Assembly: GCA_022483465.1 (NCBI GenBank)
Contig: JAKVNF010000004.1
Location: 1-64,000, forward strand
Reading direction: 5' to 3'
Length of the DNA stretch: 64,000 nt
Origin: Lachnospiraceae bacterium
Lineage (GTDB): Bacteria > Bacillota > Clostridia > Lachnospirales > Lachnospiraceae
This document shows, in pieces, positions 8,858 through 17,745 of this stretch. The notes beneath the pieces were generated by a model. That model saw nothing but the letters and a program-made list of their open reading frames with translations. It had not been told where the DNA came from and did not search any database. Position 1 is the first letter of the stretch. The number at the start of each line of letters is the position of its first letter. A program made the position numbers and the translations under genes.

Positions 8858-8897
8858 CAAAGCCGGCATCTTCCCATTCCGGAAGATGCCGGCTTTG
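8858..8897. terminator. Bidirectional terminator between trmD and the SH3 gene
   Basis: A perfect 17-bp stem CAAAGCCGGCATCTTCC / GGAAGATGCCGGCTTTG with a 6-nt loop lies between convergent genes. T-rich sequence follows on the plus strand (TTTGTCTTTTTT). Confidence 0.85.
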
Positions 8898-8934
8898 CAT
8901 TTGTCTTTTTTCTCGCGATCGGACTGCGTCTGGT

Positions 8935-9525
8935 TCACCAGCACTTGCGGCAGGGCTCGTACCCCTCGGCTTCTGCCTCCTTGCGGGTCACCTGGTATGC
9001 CTTGTTCGGGTTCATGCGGCCGCAGTGGTCGATGCTGTGGTACTTGCTCCCAGTCGCGGAAAGCCATACCATGTCGGCATCACTGCCCGCGGAACCGCCT
9101 CCGCCCGCACTCGTTGTGGTGCTGCTGCCGCCTGCGCTGGTACTGGTACTTCCACCTGAGGACCTGGAAGTGGACACGCTGCCCATCTCCCCGAGATACT
9201 TCGCCGCAACATAGGCGGTGGTCCCGTTGTAGGAGACCTTGGCCCAGTCCCCGTCGATGGAATACACGCTGACCGTGTCGCCCTTGACATAGCCGCCCAG
9301 GATCTTGCCGCTCTTACTCGCCTTGCTGCGGACATTGAGGTCCGCCGTCGCCTGGTAGTCGGTGGTCTCCTTCGCCTTTGCGCAAAGCACGACGCCCGTC
9401 TCCTGTGCCAGTGTCTGCACGGGCGGCAGGGCACCGGCTCCGCCTCCCGCAAGCCACACGGACAGCAGAACTGCCGTGACGACCGAAAACAGCGCAGAAA
9501 ATCCCCTTGGTCTCCTCCGTTTCAT
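8935..9525 (-). CDS. Secreted SH3-domain protein with a C-terminal Cys/His module
   Basis: 196 residues. An N-terminal signal segment (FSALFSVVTAVLLSVWLAGG) is followed by a bacterial SH3 domain (about 58-112: ATADLNVRSKASKSGKILG ... VSYNGTTAYVAAKYLG), usually a peptidoglycan or glycan contact. Next is a Ser/Gly/Thr-rich linker, then a 45-residue tail, YHSIDHCGRMNP ... EGYEPCRKCW, with two His and three Cys that may bind metal, a module seen at the end of many clostridial surface proteins. No catalytic domain is visible. GGAGGGG precedes the ATG. It ends into the shared terminator with trmD. Confidence 0.75.
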   Translation of the reverse strand: MKRRRPRGFSALFSVVTAVLLSVWLAGGGAGALPPVQTLAQETGVVLCAKAKETTDYQATADLNVRSKASKSGKILGGYVKGDTVSVYSIDGDWAKVSYNGTTAYVAAKYLGEMGSVSTSRSSGGSTSTSAGGSSTTTSAGGGGSAGSDADMVWLSATGSKYHSIDHCGRMNPNKAYQVTRKEAEAEGYEPCRKCW

Positions 9526-9612
9526 CCCTTACCCCTCCTAATGAATATTAATGACAGGTGATAAGTTGATTTTAAGAGGGTTGTGCGGCATCTGCAATAT
9601 TCTGTCGCGATT

Positions 9613-11391
9613 TTGCAGAAATTTTGGCCCTTTCACTTTTTTTGTGGGATGAGCCCTTCCTGACCGTCTCCGAGGTCCTCTGCCCCGGTCCTCCACAGGT
9701 GCCTTCTGCTCTCCGTGCATCTGTACTCCCGGGCGGACCGTGGGAGCATCGCCGAGGGGCCCACGGTCTCGGAACAGCTTTATCCATCAGATCCTCTTGT
9801 ACGGATTTCTGGATGCATCCATGATCTTTAGGAAAAAGTACTCATCATCTGGAAGGCCATAGGCTTTCCTGCGAATGACCTTGATGTGTGCGTTGATCCC
9901 CTCTATCTTCCCGGAGCTGATCGGATAGAGCCCGTATCCCACAATGCCGTCAAAGTGGTTCTCAATGAGCCTGGCAAACCAGAGAAAGTGCTCATTTTTC
10001 GTGCCCCTGCACCAGTCGATGATATCTGTAAACTTCTCGATCATCGTCGCCTGATTGGCTGAGGCATATGCTTCCTGCATGGCCTGCTTGATCAGATCAC
10101 AGGTGAACAGCAGCTTGTTCGAGTTGATGATGTCGTCGTATCGCCGCTCGAAATCGTCATGGGTATGCCTGTAATCGGTCGTACCGAAGATCGCAGATCC
10201 CTTGCGGCACACCTTGCCCTCACGGGCTTCCTGATCGTGTTTCTGCAGGGACTCCCTGCTGGCACAGAGTATCTTCCTTGACCCCTTCAGAACAGTAGCT
10301 TCCTCGACCAGGCCTTCCTTCTTCAGGCGGATCTGTTCCTCCTTCCGAACCTCGGCAATGACCTTCTCGTTGAAGTTCTTGACGATGTGGAAATGATCAT
10401 AAACGATCTGGATCCAACCGCATTTTGCCTTGAAAGCCTCCTGGAAGTCGCTGTTCATATCCATGGCAACGGCCTCTACATGATGCATCCAGTCGTCACC
10501 CACCAGCTCCATGAATTCTTCTACAACGGCCTTTGTTTTGCCTGCTCGGATGAACAGCACCGCACCGGTTATCAGGTCTATGATGTGCGTCGCATATTTG
10601 TGTCCGTTATGCAGCTTGAACTCGTCAATGGCAAGATACCTTGCATAGGCGGCAGGCTTTTTGAGCTTGCCATTCTCATCCGCGTAAAGACCCTTCAGAC
10701 GCTTAAGATCGATCTTCTTGATCGTATTGATGTTGACGCCAGTAATGATTGCCGTGTCCGTAAGGGTAAATTCATCCATAGAAAGATAGCGGATGATCAG
10801 CTGCTCAAGCTCCTTTGTAATCATCGAATCATCTGCCTTGAACGCGACATCCGGTGTGATGGTCTTGCCACAGAGATTGCATCTCCACTGGTACTTGTCG
10901 CACTCAATGATGGTTTGGCATGCCTGAAAGGGAATGTGTTTGATCTTCGTGTGGTAGGTCTGATTCTTGTACATCCTGCGCCCGCAGCAAGAGCATACAG
11001 GATGGTCCAGCTGGTCCAATTTACCGCGCAGAATATAAGCCCTTTTGAAGGTATTCTCACTCAGTTTGCTCTTCCGCATGGAGTGGAAGGGCCTGACGTC
11101 TCGAATAGGAACCTCTTCAACGCTCTCCTGCTGGAACCCCGTCAGGTGGCTTGGGAACATCAGATAGTCATTTTGAGTCCGGGCAGCAAAAGACATTTGC
11201 CCATTCGCCTCGGTGTATGTATAATTCTGATTCATAAGAGGTTTCCTTTTTATCCCGTATTGCATATCTTGGGCGACGTGCAATCGAGATGATATCAGGA
11301 AATCTCTTTTTGTAAATAGATGATATTCTCTATAGGCTGCCTTCTTTTAGTGCATCACACAAGAAAAATGAAAGACCCGAAATTTTTACAG
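9613..11391 (-). mobile_element. ISL3-family insertion sequence
   Basis: Imperfect terminal inverted repeats (about 30 of 39 positions match) begin at 9613 (TTGCAGAAATTTTGGCCC) and at 11391 read inward (CTGTAAAAATTTCGGG). They enclose one ISL3 transposase gene. A target duplication was not evident, so the exact ends are uncertain. The right end overlaps the last codons of uxaA. Between the left end and the transposase (9620-9786) there is a hairpin GACCGTGGG/CCCACGGTC at 9736-9768 and otherwise no gene. Confidence 0.75.
9787..11235 (-). CDS. ISL3-family transposase
   Basis: 482 residues from ATG at 11235, which is preceded by AAGGAAA; the track start 16 codons earlier lacks a site. An N-terminal zinc-binding region (HPVCSCCGRRM ... 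WRCNLCGKTITPD) is followed by a helix-turn-helix and the ISL3 DDE core: YLAIDEFKLHNGHKY, VEAVAMDMNSDFQEA, VYDHFHIVKNFNEKV and SSGKIEGINAHIKVIRRKAYG. No disruption is seen, so it is probably functional. Confidence 0.95.
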   Translation of the reverse strand: MNQNYTYTEANGQMSFAARTQNDYLMFPSHLTGFQQESVEEVPIRDVRPFHSMRKSKLSENTFKRAYILRGKLDQLDHPVCSCCGRRMYKNQTYHTKIKHIPFQACQTIIECDKYQWRCNLCGKTITPDVAFKADDSMITKELEQLIIRYLSMDEFTLTDTAIITGVNINTIKKIDLKRLKGLYADENGKLKKPAAYARYLAIDEFKLHNGHKYATHIIDLITGAVLFIRAGKTKAVVEEFMELVGDDWMHHVEAVAMDMNSDFQEAFKAKCGWIQIVYDHFHIVKNFNEKVIAEVRKEEQIRLKKEGLVEEATVLKGSRKILCASRESLQKHDQEAREGKVCRKGSAIFGTTDYRHTHDDFERRYDDIINSNKLLFTCDLIKQAMQEAYASANQATMIEKFTDIIDWCRGTKNEHFLWFARLIENHFDGIVGYGLYPISSGKIEGINAHIKVIRRKAYGLPDDEYFFLKIMDASRNPYKRI

Positions 11392-12879
11392 TACCACGCC
11401 GTCCTTGAAGATGGAGATCTCGCGGAAGCCGTTCACCTCAGAGCGGGTCTTCTTTCCGCCTGCGATCTCCAGCACAAGATCCATCAGCTTCTCCCCGGCT
11501 TCCTCCAGGGTGAGCGTCCCGTCTGCGACCTGGCCGGCGTTGAAGTCGATCCAGTTCTTCTTTTTCTCATAGATCTGCGTGTTGGAGCTGATCTTCAGGG
11601 TCGGTGCCGGCGCTCCGAAGGGCGTACCCCGGCCGGTGGTGAACAGGATCAGGTCGCACCCTGCTGCCGTCAGCGCCGTGGCGGAGACCAGGTCGTTTCC
11701 CGGGCCGTACATCATGTTCAGGCCGTGGGTGTGCACGGGATCCGCATAGCCCAGCACATCCGAGATCGGCGCGGTGCCGCCCTTCTGGACGCAGCCGCAG
11801 CTCTTATCCTCCAGGGTGGTGATGCCGCCCGCCTTGTTTCCCGGGCTCGGGTTGTCGTAGACGACCTCGCCGTGGGAGAGGAAGTAGTCCTTGAAGCCGT
11901 TGAGCATGTGACAGGCCTTGTCAAAGACCTCCTCGCTCCGGCATCTTCCCATCAGCATGCTCTCGGCGCCGAACATCTCCGGCACCTCGGTCAGGATGGT
12001 GGTGCCGCCCATGGAGACCAGAAGATCCGAGAACCGGCCGACGGTCGGGTTCGCGGTGAGGCCCGACAGGCCGTCGGAGCCGCCGCACTTTAAGCCCACC
12101 ACCAGCTTGTCCGCGGAGAGCTCCGTTCTCGAGAACTTCCCGGCATAGGCAGCGAGCTCCTTGAGGATCTTCCGCCCTGCCTCGAACTCATCCTCCACAT
12201 CCTGGCAGGTCAGGAACTTCACCCGCTCCGGGTTGTAGGGTCCCAGCTCCTTCAGGAACTGCTCGTGCGTCAGGTTCTCGCAGCCAAGGGAGAGCACCAG
12301 CACTGCCCCCGCGTTGGGATGGCGCGCCAGGGCTGCCAGGAGCTTTCTCGTCTGGGCATGATCTGCCCCGGTCTGGGAGCAGCCGAAGGGATGGGGAAAG
12401 GTGTAGAGGCCTTCAATGGTGCCCTGCACCAGATCCTGGTTCTGCTCCACCAGCTTCTTGGCGACGTCGTTGACGCAGCCGACCGTCGGAATGATCCAGA
12501 TCTCATTCCGAACGCCCGCTCTGCCGTCCTCTCTAAGGTACCCCTGGAAGGTCCTAGGCGTCTTCTTCTCCAGCTCCTTCCAGAAGGGGTGATAGGTGTA
12601 GGCCACCTCTCCGGAGAGGTTGGTTGCCATGTTGTGCGTGTGGACCCAGGCCCCCGCCGGGATGTCCTTGGTGGCATGGCCGATGGCATTGCCATACTTG
12701 AGAACCTGGCCGCCCTCCTTGATCTTTTCCAGGGCCATCTTGTGGCCCTGGGGGATGTCCTCGAGTGCGGTGACGGTCTTGCCCGCCACCTCGACAGCTG
12801 TGCCCTTTGCGATCGGGTGGAGGGCAACCACCACGTTGTCATGATCTGTGATTCGGATATACTCCGCCATGTTGTTCAC
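11386..12879 (-). CDS. uxaA: Altronate dehydratase (UxaA, full-length form)
   Basis: 497 residues, the full two-domain form: an N-terminal SAF domain (about 1-95: DNVVVALHPIAKGTAV ... GHATKDIPAGAWVHTHN) and the large UxaA domain (GYLREDGRAGVRNEIWIIPTVGCVN, HPFGCSQTGADHAQT, LGCENLTHEQF, LKCGGSDGLSGLTANP). It converts D-altronate to 2-keto-3-deoxygluconate in galacturonate breakdown, in the cytosol. YhcH lies 57 bp upstream in the same direction, so both are likely one operon behind the palindrome at 13446. The ISL3 right end coincides with its stop: the last codons (..GTA CTG TAA) are within the IS terminal repeat, so genes once downstream may have been separated. Starts GTG 12879 or ATG 12870 are both possible. 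Confidence 0.93.
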   Translation of the reverse strand: MNNMAEYIRITDHDNVVVALHPIAKGTAVEVAGKTVTALEDIPQGHKMALEKIKEGGQVLKYGNAIGHATKDIPAGAWVHTHNMATNLSGEVAYTYHPFWKELEKKTPRTFQGYLREDGRAGVRNEIWIIPTVGCVNDVAKKLVEQNQDLVQGTIEGLYTFPHPFGCSQTGADHAQTRKLLAALARHPNAGAVLVLSLGCENLTHEQFLKELGPYNPERVKFLTCQDVEDEFEAGRKILKELAAYAGKFSRTELSADKLVVGLKCGGSDGLSGLTANPTVGRFSDLLVSMGGTTILTEVPEMFGAESMLMGRCRSEEVFDKACHMLNGFKDYFLSHGEVVYDNPSPGNKAGGITTLEDKSCGCVQKGGTAPISDVLGYADPVHTHGLNMMYGPGNDLVSATALTAAGCDLILFTTGRGTPFGAPAPTLKISSNTQIYEKKKNWIDFNAGQVADGTLTLEEAGEKLMDLVLEIAGGKKTRSEVNGFREISIFKDGVVL

Positions 12880-12936
12880 GCTTTCCCCTGCAGCGCACGC
12901 TGCCTGCAGGCATTCTTTTGGTGGCTTTCGTGTCTC

Positions 12937-13386
12937 TCAGAGCCGGATCTTGAAAACGGCCTTCTTGTCCTTCTCCCCGGTTCCCTCTCCCAGAAGGCTC
13001 GGTGCGTGGGCATCCTCCGGGAAGAAGACGGCAAAGCTCCCCGCCGGTACGCGGAGGGAGGTGAAGGGTCCCCGGTAAAAGGCGATGTCCTTTCCCTCGG
13101 GATCCCGCACGGGATCTCCCAGAAAGGCAAGCGGCGCATAGCCCATATACTCGGAGCCGGACAGAACCAGCTGCAGATCCGCATAGAGCTTGTGGGCCTC
13201 CGGCTCCGCCCCCTTCGGATCCTTCAGCGTCGGGTTCTGCACCATGACGTACAGGTTCTGGCCGTCAATCTCGTAGGTTCCCTCCGGCATCGACGCCAGA
13301 TCGTGCTCTGCCAGATAGGCAATGATCTTTTCCATCCCCGGAAGTGCCCGGTAGGTCCCCATGTGGTCACAGGTATCCAGTATCAT
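12937..13386 (-). CDS. YhcH/YjgK/YiaL (DUF386) family cupin-like protein
   Basis: 149 residues, the usual length of the family (also called beta-galactosidase subunit beta or EbgC). Characteristic pieces are FPEDAHAPSLLGEG near the end, preceded by YEIDGQNLYVMVQNP, and EAHKLYADLQLVLSGSEYMGY (the H..Y.DLQ core). These proteins often sit with sialic-acid or hexuronate catabolic genes and may act as epimerases or mutarotases; the exact reaction here is unknown. It is the first gene of a pair with uxaA, and faces PfkB across the operator region. Confidence 0.9.
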   Translation of the reverse strand: MILDTCDHMGTYRALPGMEKIIAYLAEHDLASMPEGTYEIDGQNLYVMVQNPTLKDPKGAEPEAHKLYADLQLVLSGSEYMGYAPLAFLGDPVRDPEGKDIAFYRGPFTSLRVPAGSFAVFFPEDAHAPSLLGEGTGEKDKKAVFKIRL

Positions 13387-13445
13387 ATGTGTAACCCCTT
13401 TCTTTTTGCGTGTGACATGTTCGCATCATTTCGATGTTTTCTTTG

Positions 13446-13459
13446 TGTAAGTGCTTACA
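13446..13459. promoter_or_regulatory. Perfect 14-bp palindrome, LacI-type or cre-like operator
   Basis: TGTAAGTGCTTACA lies between divergent yhcH-uxaA and the PfkB gene. It matches the general shape of LacI-family operators and differs from a catabolite-response element by TG in place of the central CG. No LacI gene is in the window. Confidence 0.6.
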
Positions 13460-13647
13460 TTATAGACCGGAGTCACGGCCTTGGCAATGGCAAAACGACG
13501 CGGAATGGAGAATCCCTCACTTTCTTTTCCCGCTCTCCCCATTTCCCGCGGCTTCCGGTGCCGGCACGTTGGCGTTTTGTCCGGATTCTGCTATACTCTT
13601 TGGAATCGCCTGCGGGCAGAATCAGAATTGAGACGGAAGGACATTTC

Positions 13648-14607
13648 ATGGGCATTGTGGTATTCGGAGCGGTGTTTGTCGACATCAAGGGCTATCCCCT
13701 GTCGCAGTATATCCCGGGCGGCCGGAACGTCGGCCGGGTGGTGGAGGTGCACGGCGGCGTCTCCCGAAACGTGGTGGAGGACATCGCAAATGTGGAGCTG
13801 CGGCCCACGTTTGTGAGTCTCGTGGATGAGACCGGCACCGGAGCGGACGTCATCGCCAAGTTAAAGCGCCACCAGGTCAACACCTCCTACATGCGCCGCG
13901 TCAAGGACGGCCTGGGCAGCTGGCTTGCGATCTTCGACAACTCCGGGGATGTGGTGGCATCCATCTCCAAGCGCCCGGATCTCTCCGAGATCGGGCGGAT
14001 CCTGGATGAACAGGGAGACGAGATCATTGGAAACGCCGACAGCGTGGTCGTGGAGATCGACATGGACTCCTCGCTCCTTCGCAAGATCTTCACTCTGGCG
14101 GACCGCTATCACAAGGAGGTCTACGCCGTCGTCTCCAACATGTCCATCGCCATGGAGCGAAGAGATCTCCTCTCCCGCTGCGGCGTGGTGGTCTGCAACC
14201 GGGAGGAGGCCGGGCTCCTGTTCTCCTGTGACTATGAGGACAACTCCCCGGAGGAAATGGTCGCCATCCTCAAAAAGCTGGTTGATGCCTCCGGCATCCG
14301 GCGGATGGTGGTGACCCTGGGGAGCGAGGGCGCTGTGTACGCGGAGAAGAACGGCCCCTCCGGCTATGTTCCCGCCTGGCGGGTGGACGTCATCGACACC
14401 ACGGGCTGCGGAGACGCCTTCTTTGCGGGAACGGCCATCGGCCTGACCTACGGAAAGACCCTGGAGGAGGCCTGCGGCATCGGCACACGGCTTGCGGCCT
14501 CGGTCATCGCAACCAGGGAGAACGTCTGCCCCAGGTTCCTCCCCTCGGAGTTTGGCCTTGCAATAAGTCCGGCGCCTCTGTCCCAGAAGGAAGAGGGAAG
14601 CCTGTGA
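13648..14607 (+). CDS. PfkB-family carbohydrate or nucleoside kinase
   Basis: 319 residues starting at ATG 13648 (GGAAGG about 8 nt upstream); the 780-residue track ORF joins this gene to an open frame antisense to uxaA. The ribokinase-like fold shows GGVSRNVVEDIANV early, ERRDLLSRCGVVVCNREEAGLLF in the middle, VVTLGSEGAVY and the catalytic signature DTTGCGDAFFAGTAIGLTYG with the base Asp. The substrate cannot be told; the divergent hexuronate genes make a KDG-type sugar acid conceivable, but ordinary KdgK features were not confirmed. It overlaps the next gene by 4 nt (GTGA). Confidence 0.88.
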   Translation: MGIVVFGAVFVDIKGYPLSQYIPGGRNVGRVVEVHGGVSRNVVEDIANVELRPTFVSLVDETGTGADVIAKLKRHQVNTSYMRRVKDGLGSWLAIFDNSGDVVASISKRPDLSEIGRILDEQGDEIIGNADSVVVEIDMDSSLLRKIFTLADRYHKEVYAVVSNMSIAMERRDLLSRCGVVVCNREEAGLLFSCDYEDNSPEEMVAILKKLVDASGIRRMVVTLGSEGAVYAEKNGPSGYVPAWRVDVIDTTGCGDAFFAGTAIGLTYGKTLEEACGIGTRLAASVIATRENVCPRFLPSEFGLAISPAPLSQKEEGSL

Positions 14608-15308
14608 GGAAGCTGTCCCGGGATGAGGTCAAGTATCTTGCCGCCTTCACCATGGTGTTGAATCACCTGGCCAACGCAGGGCTCATACCGGCAGGGACCT
14701 TGCTCCATGACGCCTTCGTCAACATCGGATACTTCACGGCGATCACCATGTGCTGGTTTCTCGTGGAGGGCTTCTACCACACGAGGAGCGTTTCGCGGTA
14801 TCTGGGGCGGATGGTGCTCTTTGCCTGCCTCGCCCAGGTTCCCTATGAGAGGCTCCTCTCCCTGCATCAGCTGAACATGCTCTTTTCCCTCACCCTGTGC
14901 CTCCTGCTCCTCTGCGTCCTCTGCTTTGTCCGGGACGGGTTTCTCAGGCAGTTCCTGGTGCTTGTGATCTTTCTTGCCTCCCTCTTTACCGACTGGGCCC
15001 TATTGGCACCGCTCTTTACCGCGGTGTTTGCAAGGTATCGGACGGACAGGAAGGCTCTCCGCATTGCCTGGCCCATCCTGGCTGCGCTGGTGTCCTTAAG
15101 TTCCCTACCTGCTGCCATATCCCCCTATGGCATTCTGAATGCCATCCTTGCCGGGGTCTTTCCGCTCCTTGCAGGGGTTGTTGTGCTCTATGGCTGCAGC
15201 GGGGAAAAATCTCCGAATCACCAGACCTTCCACAAGTGGTTCTTCTACGTCTTCTATCCCGCGCACCTTGCGGTGCTTCTCCTCATCAAAACAGCAGCAG
15301 GGCTCTGA
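14604..15308 (+). CDS. TraX-family integral membrane protein
   Basis: 234 residues, GTG start overlapping the PfkB stop. It has seven or more hydrophobic segments. Matches to the TraX family are KYLAAFTMVLNHLANAGLIP at the start, FVNIGYFTAITMCWFLVEGFYHTRS, and the C-terminal HKWFFYVFYPAHLAVLLLIK. TraX acetylates F-pilin in F plasmids, but chromosomal relatives in Firmicutes are common and probably acylate cell-surface glycans. No conjugation genes are near, so a pilus role is unlikely. Confidence 0.85.
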   Translation: MRKLSRDEVKYLAAFTMVLNHLANAGLIPAGTLLHDAFVNIGYFTAITMCWFLVEGFYHTRSVSRYLGRMVLFACLAQVPYERLLSLHQLNMLFSLTLCLLLLCVLCFVRDGFLRQFLVLVIFLASLFTDWALLAPLFTAVFARYRTDRKALRIAWPILAALVSLSSLPAAISPYGILNAILAGVFPLLAGVVVLYGCSGEKSPNHQTFHKWFFYVFYPAHLAVLLLIKTAAGL

Positions 15309-15334
15309 TTTCTCAGAGTTCTGCTGCCGTTTTC
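15295..15334 (+). terminator. Terminator after the TraX-like gene
   Basis: GCAGCAGGGCTCTGA / TCAGAGTTCTGCTGC forms a stem with a small mismatch followed by CGTTTTCG. The TGA stop codon at 15306 is inside the stem. It may also serve the convergent LCP gene. Confidence 0.7.
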
Positions 15335-15395
15335 GTCTTACCGTATTCCCGCTCTTATCCTGTCCTGCATCTCTTCCCGCAGGGCTCCACGCCGC

Positions 15396-16721
15396 TTACT
15401 GGCCTTCTTCTTCCGCAGCTTCCGCCCTCTCCGCGGAAGCCTCTGCAGAAGCGGTCTCCCCGGTGCCTGCGCTCTCCTTCACCGCCTCGCTCCCGTCCGC
15501 ACTCAGGACCTCGCCGGTATCCGGATCCACCTCGCGGTAATAGATCTCGATGATCATGTCGTAGAGGGACCGCTCGTCGTAGACGAACTCCTCATGCTCC
15601 GTCTTTGCCTTCTCGGCGGGGGTTGTGGTTCCTGTCATCGAGTAGATGTCGGTATTCAGCGTGTAGCCCCCGATGTGATCCGCCAGATAAACGATCTCTG
15701 TCATGTCGATATCCGTCACGACGTAATCCTTAATGCTGTTGTAGAGGGTCACGATGCTGGTCGGATCCTTCTCCACACTGGACTTGAGCTTTGCGACAAA
15801 GTTCTGGAGGAAGCGCTTCTGCTTCTCCAGGCGGTAGGTCGCCGCATCGTAGTCGTTCCCCCGGGTGCGCACAAACGAGATGGCATCGTCTCCTGTCACC
15901 GTCTCATCCTCCCCGTAGATGATCTCCCCGTTCTCATAGGTCATTCTCGGTACCGTCACGCCTCCCACGGCATCGGCGAGCGCCCCGACGGCATCCATGC
16001 CGATGGAGCAGTAGCCGCTGATCGGCAGGCCGTAGAACAGGTTGGAGACGGCCTTTTCCATACGCTCGCAGCTCTGCTGGAGCCCATCTCCGTAGCCGTG
16101 CTGCAGGCAGATCTGGCCGGGGCCGGTTCCCACGTAGTTGCCGTCCTCGTCGTAGACATCGATGTCCGTCATGGTGTTCCGGTTGATGGCAATGATGTCG
16201 ATCTGTTTGGTGTCTGGGTTGACAACCAGCAGGAAGTTTCCATCGGACTGCCCGCCATCGATGCCGTTTTTGCCGGCAGCTGCAGGGCCGCTCTTGTCGA
16301 TCCCCATAAACAGGAAGGTCAGGATGTCCCGGTTGTACTCCATGACCTTTCCGTTGTAGTTGACCCAGCCCGACTTCCAGTTCTCCTGGTCCGCTGTGCT
16401 TCCCTGGGCCGCGGTCTCGGTGAGATCCGGGGCAGTCTCCTTCTGCGCCCCATAGAGTCTGGACCTTCCGACATCATTGGCGATACGCCAGCCGGCGAAC
16501 AGGACCAGCGCCGCGGCTGCAAGGATCAGTATCACCCTGCGCGCGGTGTGCTTTTTCCTGCGCGCTCCTCCTCCCCGTTTCCCGCGTTTTTTTCTGTGCG
16601 GCTGGTGCTCCGGGGGCGTCTCCGGCACGATGTCCGCATCCTCTCCCGGTTCGACCGGATCCTCCTCCCCGATCTCCATGAACTGTATTTCGTCATCCAT
16701 CGCGTTCTTCCCGTCTTCCAT
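15396..16721 (-). CDS. LytR-CpsA-Psr (LCP) family wall polymer ligase
   Basis: 441 residues (start could also be the Met at residue 8). An acidic cytoplasmic N terminus (EEDPVEPGEDADIV) and a strongly basic patch (KKRGKRGGGARRKK) precede one transmembrane helix (RVILILAAAALVLFAGWRI). The extracellular LCP domain holds FLFMGIDKSG, DGNFLLVVNPDTKQIDIIAINRNTM with its Asp and Arg, and RTRGNDYDAATYRLEKQKRFL. LCP enzymes transfer polyprenyl-linked polymers to peptidoglycan; the polysaccharide genes at the left end could supply substrate. The C-terminal tail is acidic and Ala/Glu-rich. Confidence 0.93.
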   Translation of the reverse strand: MEDGKNAMDDEIQFMEIGEEDPVEPGEDADIVPETPPEHQPHRKKRGKRGGGARRKKHTARRVILILAAAALVLFAGWRIANDVGRSRLYGAQKETAPDLTETAAQGSTADQENWKSGWVNYNGKVMEYNRDILTFLFMGIDKSGPAAAGKNGIDGGQSDGNFLLVVNPDTKQIDIIAINRNTMTDIDVYDEDGNYVGTGPGQICLQHGYGDGLQQSCERMEKAVSNLFYGLPISGYCSIGMDAVGALADAVGGVTVPRMTYENGEIIYGEDETVTGDDAISFVRTRGNDYDAATYRLEKQKRFLQNFVAKLKSSVEKDPTSIVTLYNSIKDYVVTDIDMTEIVYLADHIGGYTLNTDIYSMTGTTTPAEKAKTEHEEFVYDERSLYDMIIEIYYREVDPDTGEVLSADGSEAVKESAGTGETASAEASAERAEAAEEEGQ

Positions 16722-16740
16722 CCATGCGCTGACATGAAAA

Positions 16741-16771
16741 AGGGCTTCGCCTCCTAAGACAGCGAAGCCCT
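16741..16771 (-). terminator. Terminator of the 16926-17537 gene
   Basis: AGGGCTTCGC / GCGAAGCCCT form a perfect 10-bp stem, with TTTTT following on the minus strand. It lies between the minus-strand secreted-protein gene and the LCP start. Confidence 0.8.
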
Positions 16772-16925
16772 GACCACATTTGACAGAGTAAACTGGACCA
16801 GTGCTGTTTGCCAGCCTGTCCCCCTATCTTACATGACAAGTATGTAACCGGTCTCTGCAGGGAGAACCTGACGTCGCTCCTGCAGAGCCTTAGATTGTGA
16901 TGATCGGATTCTCTCTGACCCCGGA

Positions 16926-17537
16926 TCAGTCAAGCACGATGGTGACAACACCCATGACTTCCATGGGAACCACTGCCTGGCCGTTCACGATGGTGACCGG
17001 AACTGCGGTAACCGTTCCATCGATCGCATAGATGTATGCGGTTGCGGTCTTTCCGTTGTACTTTGCACCGACACCGACCTTTGCGGTAAAGGTACCGAAG
17101 CCGTTCTTGATGGAGGTCTTTCCATCATACATCCGGAATCTGACACCGGATGCAAGGACCTGCTTGCCGGGAGCGATGGTGTTCACATACTCCTGAAGGG
17201 CATTGTAGGTCTTGGTATCTGCGGGATACACGGTGACGGTTCCCTTGTGGGTTCCTGCAGCTGCTGTACTGCTGCTTGCGCCCGTGCTCTTGTTCGGAAT
17301 GGAAACTGCGCTGTAATCTGCAGCGACGCGGACGGTCTCACCGGCAGTTGTCGTGGTAACAGCTGCTCTGGTGGTTGTGCTGCTGCTTCCCCTTTCAAGG
17401 ACGTGCTGCTGCTCCTGCTGCGTGATTGCACTTGCATTGGTGTTCGTGGTCGTTGAGCTCTCTGCAGCGCAGACATTCATGCCAAACGCCAGCGAAACTG
17501 CCAGCACAACGGATGACATAGCCTTGAGATTCTTCAT
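16926..17537 (-). CDS. Secreted protein of unknown function, Thr/Ser-rich
   Basis: 203 residues. The signal peptide is clear (MKNLKAMSSVVLAVSLAFGMNVCAAES). A Thr/Ser-rich mature N terminus follows (TTTNTNAS, GSSSTTTRAAVTTTTAG), then a beta-rich domain (KGTVTVYPADTKTYNALQEYVNTI, GVRFRMYDGKTSIKNGFGTFTAKVGVG, YIYAIDGTVTAVPVTIVNGQAV). I do not recognise the domain. AAGGAG lies 11 nt before the ATG. A 17726 palindrome lies in its upstream region. It is probably exported and wall-associated or free. Confidence 0.7.
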   Translation of the reverse strand: MKNLKAMSSVVLAVSLAFGMNVCAAESSTTTNTNASAITQQEQQHVLERGSSSTTTRAAVTTTTAGETVRVAADYSAVSIPNKSTGASSSTAAAGTHKGTVTVYPADTKTYNALQEYVNTIAPGKQVLASGVRFRMYDGKTSIKNGFGTFTAKVGVGAKYNGKTATAYIYAIDGTVTAVPVTIVNGQAVVPMEVMGVVTIVLD

Positions 17538-17725
17538 TTGTTTTGCAACTCCTTTTCTCTCACAAATGTGGTATACCGGGCCCCTTGGGCGGGATATTGT
17601 TTGGATCGAAGCAGGTCGGAAGCCGGCCTATCTTCTTTCTCTGACAAGGATAGCACAGATTATTCGAATTTTGTAGTCCTTTGGCAAAAGCAGATGGATG
17701 GAATATTCCCCAAAGAGTCTCTTAT

Positions 17726-17745
17726 TTTTGTCACATCTGACAAAA
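17726..17745. promoter_or_regulatory. Inverted repeat upstream of the secreted-protein gene
   Basis: TTTTGTCA-catc-TGACAAAA is a perfect 8-bp inverted repeat in the 383-bp gap 17538-17920. It could be an operator for the secreted-protein gene or a weak terminator for the gene ending at 17921. Otherwise I see nothing in this gap. Confidence 0.45.

Noticed and set aside
12265-14607. 780-residue ORF on the plus strand
   Set aside because: Its first half is antisense to uxaA and yhcH; only the part from ATG 13648 is a real PfkB gene.
14604-15308. Sign of a conjugative element (TraX)
   Set aside because: No other transfer genes are present; chromosomal TraX-like proteins are common in Firmicutes.
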